From contig NZ_JAUTWS010000040.1 in the NCBI RefSeq assembly GCF_030657435.1, positions 1 to 56,440 on the forward strand: 56,440 bases of DNA, given 5' to 3'. This stretch comes from Paracraurococcus lichenis (GTDB lineage Bacteria; Pseudomonadota; Alphaproteobacteria; Acetobacterales; Acetobacteraceae). The notes below the pieces were generated by a model, which saw nothing but the letters and a program-made list of their open reading frames with translations, was not told where the DNA came from and did no database searches. Numbering within the stretch: position 1 is the first letter of the stretch; each line of letters begins with the position of its first letter. Below are positions 1-6,910 of the stretch, in pieces. Both the position numbers and the translations under genes were made by a program.

Positions 1-211
1 CAGGTGGTCTGGAATCCCGTCACCCGTCCGCGACGTGGGTCCAGCGTGGCGCCACCCTGCTGCCGTAGTTGCTGGACCAGCCATCGCCCTTGCCTAGACA
101 TAGGCCACCGCCGGCGGGCCCCGTCCGAGCGAGGCGCGGTCGTCGGCCGCGTAGCACCAGGGCCGGCCCTCCCGCGTCCGGCCAAGGCCGCTCCAGGGTG
201 GGCACCCGGCA

Positions 212-736
212 CCTTCTTTCCGTACCACCGAGGCCGGCGGCCCACGCGGCTATGATGGCGGCAAGAAGGTCTCCGGCCGCAAGCGCCATATCCTGGTCGA
301 CACCGAAGGCAACTTGCTCAAAGCCCGTATGCACGCCGCCGACATCCACGACCGCAGCGGCGCCCCGTTGTTGCTCGCCGGCCTCAACGCCGAGTTCCCG
401 TTGATCGCCCTGATCTCGGCCGACAGCGCCTACCAGGGCCTGAAGGCGTGGCTTCAGGAAGCCTCGGGCTGGCGGCTGACGATCAGCAAGCATTGGTGGA
501 CGGGTCTGCGTGGCATCTGGGGCAGTCCGGATCAGCCACCACCCGTCAGGGAGCTTTGCTCCCTGACCCCGCACGGCTTTCACGTGCTCAAGCGGCGATG
601 GGTTGTCGAGCGAACCTTCGACTGGTTCGGACGTAACCGCCGCATGAGCCGAGACTTCGGGCACCTTGTCCAAACCAGCGAGATGCTGCTTTACGCCGCC
701 ATGGCACGCATCACACTCCGCCGGCTCGCCACATAG
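212..736 (+). pseudogene. IS5-family transposase, C-terminal fragment
   Basis: The reading frame from about 212 to the stop at 734-736 encodes the catalytic C-terminal part of an IS5-type DDE transposase. Visible motifs are TTEAGGPRGYDGGKKVSGRK (from 224), the second catalytic Asp in ISADSAYQG, and the Glu in RRWVVERTFDWFGRNRRMSRDF. The N-terminal DNA-binding half and the first catalytic Asp (normally in a DSQSV-like motif just upstream) cannot be found in any frame of bases 1-211, and stops interrupt them. I therefore call it a dead fragment. The upstream sequence resembles nothing I recognise, and no clear terminal inverted repeat was found after the stop. The family is certain; the exact 5' boundary is not. 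Confidence 0.8.
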
Positions 737-820
737 CCGTCGCAATCCGTGTAGATCTTCGGAAGCACATTGTCAGGCAGCAACCTCGGCTGCCGGCAGG
801 CTGTCCGGCACGGCGACGGT

Positions 821-1390
821 TCAGCCCTCGGCGGCCAGGCGCTGCACGGCCTCGCGGTAGGTCTGCTCGAACAGCGCATCGAGCGCCGGGTTCGCGCCCC
901 TCAGCCCGGCGGCGACACGCCCGGCCCAGCCGACATATTCCAGCCGCCGCGCATGGTCCCAGCCCTTGGGCGGGCTGGCCGCGATGGCGCGCAGGTTGGA
1001 GATCTTGTCGGCGAGCTTGAGCTGCTTGGCGGCGTCGGACCTGGTCGGCGCGTGCCGCACCTGCAGGCCCTTGCGGACCTCCTTCGGGAGGGACTTGTCG
1101 TCCGAGACCTCGGCGACGATGCCGGCGACCTCGGGGCCGAAGGCGGCCTCGATATGCTGCAGGGTGCAGGGCTCGGGGTCCTGGTCGCTGTCCTCCACCG
1201 TGTCGTGCAGCAGGGCGGCGATGACGGCCGCGGGCGGGGCGGCATGCGCGGCGAGGATCTCCGCCACCTCGAGCACATGGTTCACATAGGGCTCCTGCGC
1301 GGCGCCCTTGCGGCGATGGGTGGCGTGGACGCGGGCGGCGAAGACGGCGGCGCGGAGGGTGGTGGCGAGGTCGTTGGTCTGGGGATCCAT
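821..1390 (-). CDS. HD-domain small alarmone hydrolase, Mesh1-like
   Basis: This 189-residue protein has one HD domain of the RelA/SpoT hydrolase type. HxxHRRKG lies at residues 22-29, PYVNH at 34-38, the HD pair in LLHDTVED at 61-67, SDDKSLPKEVRKGLQV near 95-110 and KLADKISNLR near 125. This order and length match Mesh1/SAH enzymes, which remove pyrophosphate from (p)ppGpp; animal Mesh1 also acts on NADPH. There is no synthetase, TGS or ACT domain, so it would only hydrolyse. It starts with ATG at 1390 and lies just downstream of hepT on the same strand. The biochemical substrate is inferred from the family. Confidence 0.85.
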   Translation of the reverse strand: MDPQTNDLATTLRAAVFAARVHATHRRKGAAQEPYVNHVLEVAEILAAHAAPPAAVIAALLHDTVEDSDQDPEPCTLQHIEAAFGPEVAGIVAEVSDDKSLPKEVRKGLQVRHAPTRSDAAKQLKLADKISNLRAIAASPPKGWDHARRLEYVGWAGRVAAGLRGANPALDALFEQTYREAVQRLAAEG

Positions 1391-1402
1391 GCGGTCTTTC
1401 TA

Positions 1403-1765
1403 TCATGCGGGATCGGGCGGGATCACGGCGCGGGCGGCCGCCACCATGCGCGGCACCGAGTGCCGGGCCGCGGCGAGGACGATGCCGTAGTCGATCCCGT
1501 CATAGCCATGGACGATGCGGTTGCGGGCGGCATAGGCCTCCCGCAAGGCGAGTTCCGGATGCCGGGCCGGCAGGGTCGGGTCGAGTTCCATCAGGCGCCG
1601 CGAAGCCTCGCCGATCACCTCGATGCAGCGGCAGGCGGCGTCCTGCAGCAGGCGGTTGGCGCGGAACTCCTCCTCCGTTCGCCCCTCGACATGGTCCATC
1701 AGCCGTTCGCCCCAGTCGACGATGTCCCATAGGGCCCTGCGGATCCGCTTCTCCCGGTCGCGCAT
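1403..1765 (-). CDS. hepT: HepT-like HEPN ribonuclease toxin
   Basis: This 120-residue helical protein belongs to the HEPN/DUF86 family. Its RX4HXY motif, RNRIVHGY (residues 81-88), is the known RNase active site, with R81, H86 and Y88 all intact. In characterised HepT/MntA pairs the toxin cleaves RNA, and the partner nucleotidyltransferase blocks it by AMPylating the tyrosine of this motif. The start codon lies two bases after the mntA stop, so the pair is translationally close and antitoxin-first. It looks intact. A role in stress or phage defence is inference from the family. Confidence 0.9.
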   Translation of the reverse strand: MRDREKRIRRALWDIVDWGERLMDHVEGRTEEEFRANRLLQDAACRCIEVIGEASRRLMELDPTLPARHPELALREAYAARNRIVHGYDGIDYGIVLAAARHSVPRMVAAARAVIPPDPA

Positions 1766-1767
1766 CG

Positions 1768-2058
1768 TCAGAGCGGCCGCAGGTCCCGGAAGACGTCGCC
1801 GGCGATGCGGGGACCGATGCTGTCCGCGGTCAGGACATCGACGCGCACCCCGAGCAGGGCTTCCAGGTCGATCTGCAGCCGGGCGAGGTCGAACAGCGAC
1901 GCCCCATCCGTGCCATCCACCAGCAGGTCGAGATCGCTCGCCTCGTCATCCTCCCCGCGGGCGACAGAGCCGAAGACGCGCGGATTGCCGAAGGGCGAGC
2001 GGGCGATGATGGCCCGCACCGCCTCCAGCCGGTCGCGCAGGGCATCCGAAGGGCGCAT
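1768..2058 (-). CDS. mntA: MntA-like minimal nucleotidyltransferase antitoxin
   Basis: This 96-residue protein (ATG at 2058; an in-frame ATG at 2094 would add 12 residues) carries the pol-beta-type GSX10DXD motif. Here it reads GSVARGEDDEASDLD (residues 30-44), with GS at 30-31 and Asp42/Asp44 as likely metal ligands. MntA antitoxins transfer AMP from ATP to the tyrosine of the HepT active site. The hepT gene follows after two bases. The short start is preferred because the nucleotidyltransferase fold begins soon after it. A consensus DnaA box lies five bases upstream. Confidence 0.88.
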   Translation of the reverse strand: MRPSDALRDRLEAVRAIIARSPFGNPRVFGSVARGEDDEASDLDLLVDGTDGASLFDLARLQIDLEALLGVRVDVLTADSIGPRIAGDVFRDLRPL

Positions 2059-2062
2059 GGCC

Positions 2063-2071
2063 TGTGGATAA
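2063..2071 (-). promoter_or_regulatory. Consensus DnaA box upstream of mntA
   Basis: Bases 2063-2071 read TGTGGATAA, the exact complement of TTATCCACA. It lies just 5' of the preferred mntA start, and inside the coding region if the longer start at 2094 is used. A perfect 9-mer of this AT-rich type is unlikely by chance in DNA this GC-rich. Whether DnaA binds is not known. Confidence 0.4.
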
Positions 2072-2117
2072 CCAGCCGGGGTGCCGTCCTGCAAGCGGCA
2101 AGGGCGGCGCCGGCGGC

Positions 2118-2534
2118 CTATTGGTCCGGCGGGGTCCAGCCATCCTCGCGGTTGCGCATGTGCTGCGCCAGGCCCTCGACCTGCGGCAGCACCGCCGCCG
2201 TCAGGGCCGCGTCCTCCACCGTCTCCGCCCAGGCCCGGCGGAAGCAGAGCAGCCAGCCCGCGATCTCCGGCCCCGCGATCGGCGCGTGCAGGTGGCGCCG
2301 GCGGAGCATGGGCGGGCCGTGCCTGTCGGTGAAGAGCGGCGGGCCGCCGAGCCAGCCCGTCAGGTACTCGAACAGCTTCTGCTCGGACCCGGCGAGGCTC
2401 GGCGGATGGATGGCGCGGCAGGCCGCGGCCTCCGGCAGTTCGTCCATCAGCGCATAGAAGCGGCGGACGAGGCGGCGCACGCCCTCCTCCCCGCCGATGC
2501 GGTCATAGGGAGTGGTGGTCGGGGCGTCGGACAC
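2118..2534 (-). CDS. Group II truncated haemoglobin (GlbO-like)
   Basis: The 138-residue protein matches group II truncated haemoglobins. It has YDRIGGEEGVRRLVRRFYALM (residues 9-29), then EQKLFEYLTGWLGGPPLF, then RRRHLHAPI with the likely proximal haem-binding His, then a conserved Trp in FRRAW. Such proteins bind haem and react with O2, NO or peroxide in the cytoplasm. The first ATG at 2534 gives the normal family length. It lies upstream of mntA on the same strand with a gap of about 60 bases, so it may be transcribed with the toxin-antitoxin pair. Its physiological ligand cannot be told from sequence. Confidence 0.9.
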   Translation of the reverse strand: MSDAPTTTPYDRIGGEEGVRRLVRRFYALMDELPEAAACRAIHPPSLAGSEQKLFEYLTGWLGGPPLFTDRHGPPMLRRRHLHAPIAGPEIAGWLLCFRRAWAETVEDAALTAAVLPQVEGLAQHMRNREDGWTPPDQ

Positions 2535-2652
2535 GGCAGGCAGGCTCCCGCTGATGCGGCCGCGTCCCCCGGCGCCCGTCCCGTCCGAGGCCTTGGCGGA
2601 CCGGCGGGACAGACCCGCCGGACGCCGCCGCAGGCCCGCCCGCGACGGGCGA

Positions 2653-3876
2653 TCAGGCCGGCGCGGGCTGGTGCTGCCGGTGCATCCGCAGCCACCCCAC
2701 CGCCAGCACCGCGACCGCCAGCAGCCCCAGGGAATACCAGTTGAGCGGCAGCCAGCCCAGCCTCTCCTGCAGGAAGCCGGCGAGGAAGCTGGCGCTGGCC
2801 GTGGTGCCGAAGACCAGGAAGTCGTTCAGCGCCTGGGTCTTGCCCCGCTCGCTCGGCCGGTAGCAGGTGGTGACCAAGGTGGTCGCGCCGACAAAGAGGA
2901 AATTCCAGCCGACGCCGTTCATCATCAGGGCGATGCGGAAATGCCACTCCGTCATGCCCGCCACGCCGGCCGCGATGCCGCCGAGCAGGATGGCGATGCC
3001 GGCCATCATGACGTTCAGCGTGCCGAAGCGGGAGATGAGGCTGCCGGTGAAGAAGGCCGGCACGAACATCCCCATGACGTGCAGGAAGATGACCCAGTGC
3101 GCCTCCGTATGCGGCAGGCCGCAGGCGACGATGGCGAGCGGCGAGGCGCTCATCAGGAAGGACATCAGCCCGAAGGCGACCATGGCCGAGACGGCGGCGA
3201 CGACGAAGCGCGGCTGCGAGGCGATCTCGGCGAGCGGCCGCGGCGGCAGCGCGGCCTCCCCCCCGCCCGCGGTGACCGAGCCCGGGCCCTGCATCGGCGG
3301 GAAGCGGATGAAGGACATGATGGTGAAGACGGTGATGTGGATGCCGACCATCGCCGCATAGGTGGCGAGGTAGAGCGGCACCCACTGGTCATGCGTCAGG
3401 CGGACGAGGCTCGGCCCGAGGATGCCGGCGACCACGCCGCCGGCGGTGACCCAGGAGATGGCCCTGGCGCGGTAGGCGGCGGGGACGAGCTCGACCGCCG
3501 CGAAGCGGTACATCTGCAGGCTGGCGACGGCATAGCCGAGGATGAGGCCGCCGAGGCACATCAGCGCGAAGATACCGGTCCAGAGGCCGAGGCCGACGGT
3601 CGTGGCGCCCGCCATGCCGAAGACCGAGCCGGTGCGGAATCCGAAGCGCCGCCCCATCCGCTGCATCAGCAGCCCGGCCGGGAAGACCGAGAGCATGACG
3701 CCGAGATGCTGCATCGTCACCGGCAGGGTGGCGAGGTCGCGGTCCGGGAAGAAGGTGACGACCGAGAGGGCGGTGGCTGCGAACATCATGGTGTTGCCGG
3801 CCTGCCCGATCGCCTGGCAGCAGGCGAGGAGGAACAGGTTGCGCCGCATGGCGGCATCGAGGGTCTGCGGCGGCAT
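2653..3876 (-). CDS. Major facilitator superfamily transporter
   Basis: This protein of about 407 residues has roughly twelve hydrophobic segments. After TM2 comes the loop QRMGRRFGFRTGS, matching the MFS signature region. Residues 1-10 are soluble, then the helices run to a short basic tail ending in HRQHQPAPA. The start at 3876 (MPPQTLDAAMRRN) is preferred over ATG 3933 because the earlier 19 residues are Arg/Pro-rich and not membrane-like. The substrate is not recognisable. It is on the minus strand between rho and the truncated haemoglobin gene. Confidence 0.8.
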   Translation of the reverse strand: MPPQTLDAAMRRNLFLLACCQAIGQAGNTMMFAATALSVVTFFPDRDLATLPVTMQHLGVMLSVFPAGLLMQRMGRRFGFRTGSVFGMAGATTVGLGLWTGIFALMCLGGLILGYAVASLQMYRFAAVELVPAAYRARAISWVTAGGVVAGILGPSLVRLTHDQWVPLYLATYAAMVGIHITVFTIMSFIRFPPMQGPGSVTAGGGEAALPPRPLAEIASQPRFVVAAVSAMVAFGLMSFLMSASPLAIVACGLPHTEAHWVIFLHVMGMFVPAFFTGSLISRFGTLNVMMAGIAILLGGIAAGVAGMTEWHFRIALMMNGVGWNFLFVGATTLVTTCYRPSERGKTQALNDFLVFGTTASASFLAGFLQERLGWLPLNWYSLGLLAVAVLAVGWLRMHRQHQPAPA

Positions 3877-3965
3877 GCTTTCCGTGCGGCGTTTCCTGGG
3901 CGGGATCATCGCCTGTGGTCGCCGCCACGGCAAGGGACGGGGCGCTGCGCCCCGCCCGCGGGCGA

Positions 3966-4130
3966 TCAGGTGTTCACGGCACGCGCCACAGGCGCGCGAG
4001 ACGGAGTGCGCCGCGGGCGCGTGGGACGGAGGACGATGCCGGGAGCACCGTCAGGTGTTCATGGCGTCGCGCCATAGGCGCGCGGGACGGCAGACGATGC
4101 CAGGAACACCGTCAGGTGTTCATGGCATCG
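3966..4130 (-). repeat. Repeated hairpin units at the rho 3' end
   Basis: Three copies of a TCAGGTGTTCAYGGC-like sequence begin at 3966, 4051 and 4112. The last copy contains the final rho codons and stop. The units are 85 and 61 bases long, and each also holds an inner GCGCC/GGCGC hairpin (for example near 4070-4083). At both junctions inverted arms pair around a GTCA loop: 4034-4049 with 4054-4069 (imperfect), and 4095-4110 with 4115-4130 (one mismatch). The array looks like repeated duplication of a terminator-like element that includes the gene end. Confidence 0.75.
4095..4130 (-). terminator. Hairpin spanning the rho stop codon
   Basis: Arms 4095-4110 and 4115-4130 pair over 16 bases with one mismatch. 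The loop is GTCA (4111-4114), which contains the rho stop codon complement TCA at 4112-4114. No U-run follows, so it may act as an RNA-end stabiliser or a structure aiding termination rather than a classical intrinsic terminator. Confidence 0.55.
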
Positions 4131-5386
4131 AAGAAGTCCTGGTTGGTCTTGCTGTACTTCAGCTTGTCCAGCAGGAACTCCATCGCGTCCTGCGTCCCCA
4201 TCGGGTTCAGGATGCGTCGCAGCACCCACATCTTGGCGAGGGTCGCGCGGTCGACCAGCAGCTCTTCCTTGCGGGTGCCCGACTTGGTGATGTCGATCGC
4301 CGGGAAGGTCCGCTTGTCCGAGAGCTTGCGGTCGAGGATGAGTTCGGAGTTGCCGGTGCCCTTGAACTCCTCGAAGATCACCTCGTCCATGCGGCTGCCG
4401 GTATCGATCAGCGCCGTGGCGATGATGGTCAGCGAGCCGCCTTCCTCGATGTTGCGCGCCGCGCCGAAGAAGCGCTTCGGCCGCTGCAGCGCATTGGCAT
4501 CGACGCCGCCGGTCAGCACCTTGCCCGAGGAAGGGACGACCGAGTTGTAGGCGCGGCCGAGGCGGGTGATGGAATCCAGCAGGATGACCACGTCCCGCTT
4601 GTGCTCGACCAGGCGCTTCGCCTTCTCCAGCACCATCTCCGTCACCTGCACGTGGCGCGTCGCCGGCTCGTCGAAGGTGGAGGCCACGACCTCGCCGCGC
4701 ACGGTGCGGGCCATGTCGGTGACCTCCTCCGGCCGCTCGTCGATCAGCAGCACCATCAGGAAGACGTCGGGGTGGTTCGCCGTGATGGACTTGGCGATGT
4801 TCTGCAGCATCACCGTCTTGCCGGTGCGCGGCGGCGCCACGATCAGGGCGCGCTGGCCCATGCCGATCGGCGCGATCAGGTCGATGACGCGGTGGGTGTA
4901 GTCCTTGGTCGGACCCTTCGCCACGGATTCGAGGTCCGGGTTCTCCATCTTCAGCCGCCGCGTCGGGTAGAGCGGGGTGAGGTTGTCGAAGTTGATCCGG
5001 TGCCGCAGCGCCTCGGGCGGCTCGAAGTTGATGGCGTTGACCTTCAGCAACGCGAAGTAACGCTCGCCATCCTTCGGGGCGCGGATCTGGCCTTCCACCG
5101 TGTCGCCGGTGCGCAGGCCGAAGCGCCGCACCTGGGCGGGGGAGATGTAGATGTCGTCGGGACCGGGGAGGAAGTTCGCCTGCGGGCTGCGGAGGAAGCC
5201 GAAGCCGTCCGGCAGGATCTCGAGCGTCCCCTCGCCGTAGATCGCCTGGTCGTTGTCCGCGAGCTGCTTGAGGATCGCGAACATCATGTCCTGCTTGCGC
5301 AGGGAAGATGCGTTCTCGACCTGCAGTTCCTCGGCGAAGGAGAGGAGGTCGGCGGGGCTCTTGGCCTTGAGTTCTGAAAGATGCAT
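4112..5386 (-). CDS. rho: Transcription termination factor Rho
   Basis: This 424-residue hexameric RNA helicase ends Rho-dependent transcription. The order is the N-terminal helical domain (MHLSELKAKSPADLLSFAEE), the cold-shock-like RNA-binding domain (EGTLEILPDGFGFLRS), the Walker A region APPRTGKTVMLQNIAKS near residue 180, Walker B in VFLMVLLIDERPEEVTDM, and the Q- and R-loop region ending in LKYSKTNQDFFDAMNT. The start at 5386 gives the normal length; an upstream in-frame extension of 65 residues is Pro/Gly-rich leader sequence. It is expressed from a promoter about 215 bases upstream, and its last codons form part of a hairpin. A rho gene beside the haem genes is usual near alphaproteobacterial origins. 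Confidence 0.97.
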   Translation of the reverse strand: MHLSELKAKSPADLLSFAEELQVENASSLRKQDMMFAILKQLADNDQAIYGEGTLEILPDGFGFLRSPQANFLPGPDDIYISPAQVRRFGLRTGDTVEGQIRAPKDGERYFALLKVNAINFEPPEALRHRINFDNLTPLYPTRRLKMENPDLESVAKGPTKDYTHRVIDLIAPIGMGQRALIVAPPRTGKTVMLQNIAKSITANHPDVFLMVLLIDERPEEVTDMARTVRGEVVASTFDEPATRHVQVTEMVLEKAKRLVEHKRDVVILLDSITRLGRAYNSVVPSSGKVLTGGVDANALQRPKRFFGAARNIEEGGSLTIIATALIDTGSRMDEVIFEEFKGTGNSELILDRKLSDKRTFPAIDITKSGTRKEELLVDRATLAKMWVLRRILNPMGTQDAMEFLLDKLKYSKTNQDFFDAMNT

Positions 5387-5599
5387 GGCGCGGTGCGTCC
5401 GAATGCGGGGAAGCGGAACCCTTCCCAGTAGGCCGGCAGTGACGCGGAGGACCCGCGCCGATGCCCCGGCCGGCTCGCCCGGACCAGGAACGCAACCCGC
5501 GAACGGATTGGGGCCAATGGCCGGCGAAGTCCCGAGGAGAGGAGGGATGAGGAGCGGCCCGGCGCGAAACGCCTCAACCACTCCGCGAGGAGCAGCACA

Positions 5600-5628
5600 A
5601 CTCTAGGGATCAAGCCGCCACCCGTCAA
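5600..5628 (-). promoter_or_regulatory. Sigma-70-type promoter for rho
   Basis: Read on the minus strand, TTGACG (5628-5623) and TAGAGT (5605-5600) are separated by 17 bases. This predicts a start near 5593 and an untranslated leader of about 205 bases before the rho ATG. Long leaders are common where Rho regulates its own mRNA. It is a sequence match only. Confidence 0.55.
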
Positions 5629-5671
5629 CCAGCAGATGGCCCGAAGCCGGGCTGGAATCAAGATCCGCCGT

Positions 5672-6124
5672 TCAAAAGGGCTTCACGATCACCATGAGAA
5701 CGATCACGACCATCAGCAGGGTCGGCACCTCGTTCATCGCCCGCCAGTAACGCTCGGTCCGCGGCCGCTCCCCCCGCTCCATGGCCTTCCGCCCGAGGCT
5801 GAGATGGTGGTGGAACCAGGTCATGCCGATGACCGAGGCGAGCTTCACGTGCCACCAGCCGGCCGTCCAGCTCACCACCCCCGGGGTCAGCACCAGGGTG
5901 ATGCCCAGCAGCCAGACCGCGATCATGGCCGGGTTCATGATGGCGCGGATCAGCCGCCGCTCCATCACCTGGAACAGCGCATCCTGCTCGCCGCCCACCG
6001 CGACCTGGCTGTGATAAACGAAGAGCCGCGGCAGGTAGAACAGCCCGGCCATCCAGGCGATCACCGCCATCAGGTGGCAGGCCTTCACCCAGGGGTAGGC
6101 AGGGGCGAGGAAATCCAGGCTCAC
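5672..6124 (-). CDS. hemJ: Protoporphyrinogen IX oxidase HemJ
   Basis: This 150-residue membrane protein with four hydrophobic segments matches HemJ (UPF0093), the enzyme that oxidises protoporphyrinogen IX to protoporphyrin IX in many bacteria lacking HemG/HemY. Seen motifs are WVKACHLMAVIAWMAGLFYLPRLFVYH (starting near residue 12; its His residues are likely haem ligands), WWHVKLA and WFHHHLSLGRK. The start is GTG (complement at 6122-6124) and overlaps the stop of the HAD gene by four bases, so translation is probably coupled. It sits with hemH and hemE, covering the last steps of haem synthesis. Confidence 0.93.
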   Translation of the reverse strand: MSLDFLAPAYPWVKACHLMAVIAWMAGLFYLPRLFVYHSQVAVGGEQDALFQVMERRLIRAIMNPAMIAVWLLGITLVLTPGVVSWTAGWWHVKLASVIGMTWFHHHLSLGRKAMERGERPRTERYWRAMNEVPTLLMVVIVLMVIVKPF

Positions 6125-6792
6125 GCCACCACCTCGGGCAGCCCGAGCAGCCGGGGCAGGTCCTCCATCCGGGCGAAGGGCTCCGCCCCGACGGAGGCGA
6201 GCACGGAGGCGTCCGTCTCCCGCGTCAGGCCCAGCACCCGGCAGCCCGCGGCGATGCCGGCGCGGCAGCCGATCAGGCTGTCCTCCACCACCACGCAGGC
6301 CTCGGGCGGGGCGCCGCAGGCCGCCGCCGCGGCGCGGTACATGTCGGGCGCGGGCTTCGGCGCGGCCACGTCCTCGTAGCAGAGGACCCGCTCGCCGAAG
6401 ATGCCGGCGAAGCCCAGCCGCTCCAGCTTCGCCACGAGCTCCGCCCGGGCGGAGTTGGAGGCGACCGCGACCGGCAGGCCGGCGGCCACCACCGCACGCA
6501 GCGCCGCCGGCGCGCCCGGCACCGGTTCGAGCCCGGCCAGCATGGCCCGGGCGATCTCGCGCGACAGGTCGTGCATCCAGCGCGGCGGCAGCGGGCCGAC
6601 CCGCGCCTCGATCATCGGCAGCATGTCGGGCGCGGCGAGGCCGAGGAAGGTCTCCCGCGCCTCCTCGGCCGAGAGCCGCCAGCCGCGCGCCGTCAGGTCC
6701 TCCGCGACGATGCGGTTCACCACCCCCTCGCTGTCGGCCAGCACGCCGTCGCAGTCGAACAGTACCGCACGCGGGCGGCGCTTGGCGCTCAT
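6121..6792 (-). CDS. HAD-superfamily (subfamily IA) phosphatase
   Basis: The 223-residue protein has the HAD motifs in order. The motif I nucleophile is in AVLFDCDGVLADSE (near residues 9-22), motif II is in VAVASNSARAELVAKLERLG, and motif III/IV is in KPAPDMYRAAAAACG followed by CVVVEDSLIGCRAGIAAG. The cap is helical, as in beta-phosphoglucomutase and phosphoglycolate phosphatase relatives. The substrate cannot be told. It overlaps hemJ by four bases and follows hemH after about 118 bases, so it is part of the haem-gene transcript although no haem role is known for the family. Confidence 0.85.
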   Translation of the reverse strand: MSAKRRPRAVLFDCDGVLADSEGVVNRIVAEDLTARGWRLSAEEARETFLGLAAPDMLPMIEARVGPLPPRWMHDLSREIARAMLAGLEPVPGAPAALRAVVAAGLPVAVASNSARAELVAKLERLGFAGIFGERVLCYEDVAAPKPAPDMYRAAAAACGAPPEACVVVEDSLIGCRAGIAAGCRVLGLTRETDASVLASVGAEPFARMEDLPRLLGLPEVVA

Positions 6793-6910
6793 CGGCAGGG
6801 TCCCGGCCTCATTGCCGGCCGCATGCCCGGAATCGCCGCCCGAGGCAACCGGCCGCGCGGACGCCCAGCAGGTCGGGCCGGCCGAGTCAGGGCCGCGGGC
6901 CATCCGGCCC

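Noticed and set aside
20..745. Long minus-strand open frame opposite the transposase fragment
   Set aside because: It shows no domain and is the usual GC-rich antisense shadow of the transposase frame.
2447..3385. Minus-strand frame of about 312 codons in the MFS gene
   Set aside because: It is His/Arg/Gly-rich shadow sequence of the membrane protein in a neighbouring frame.
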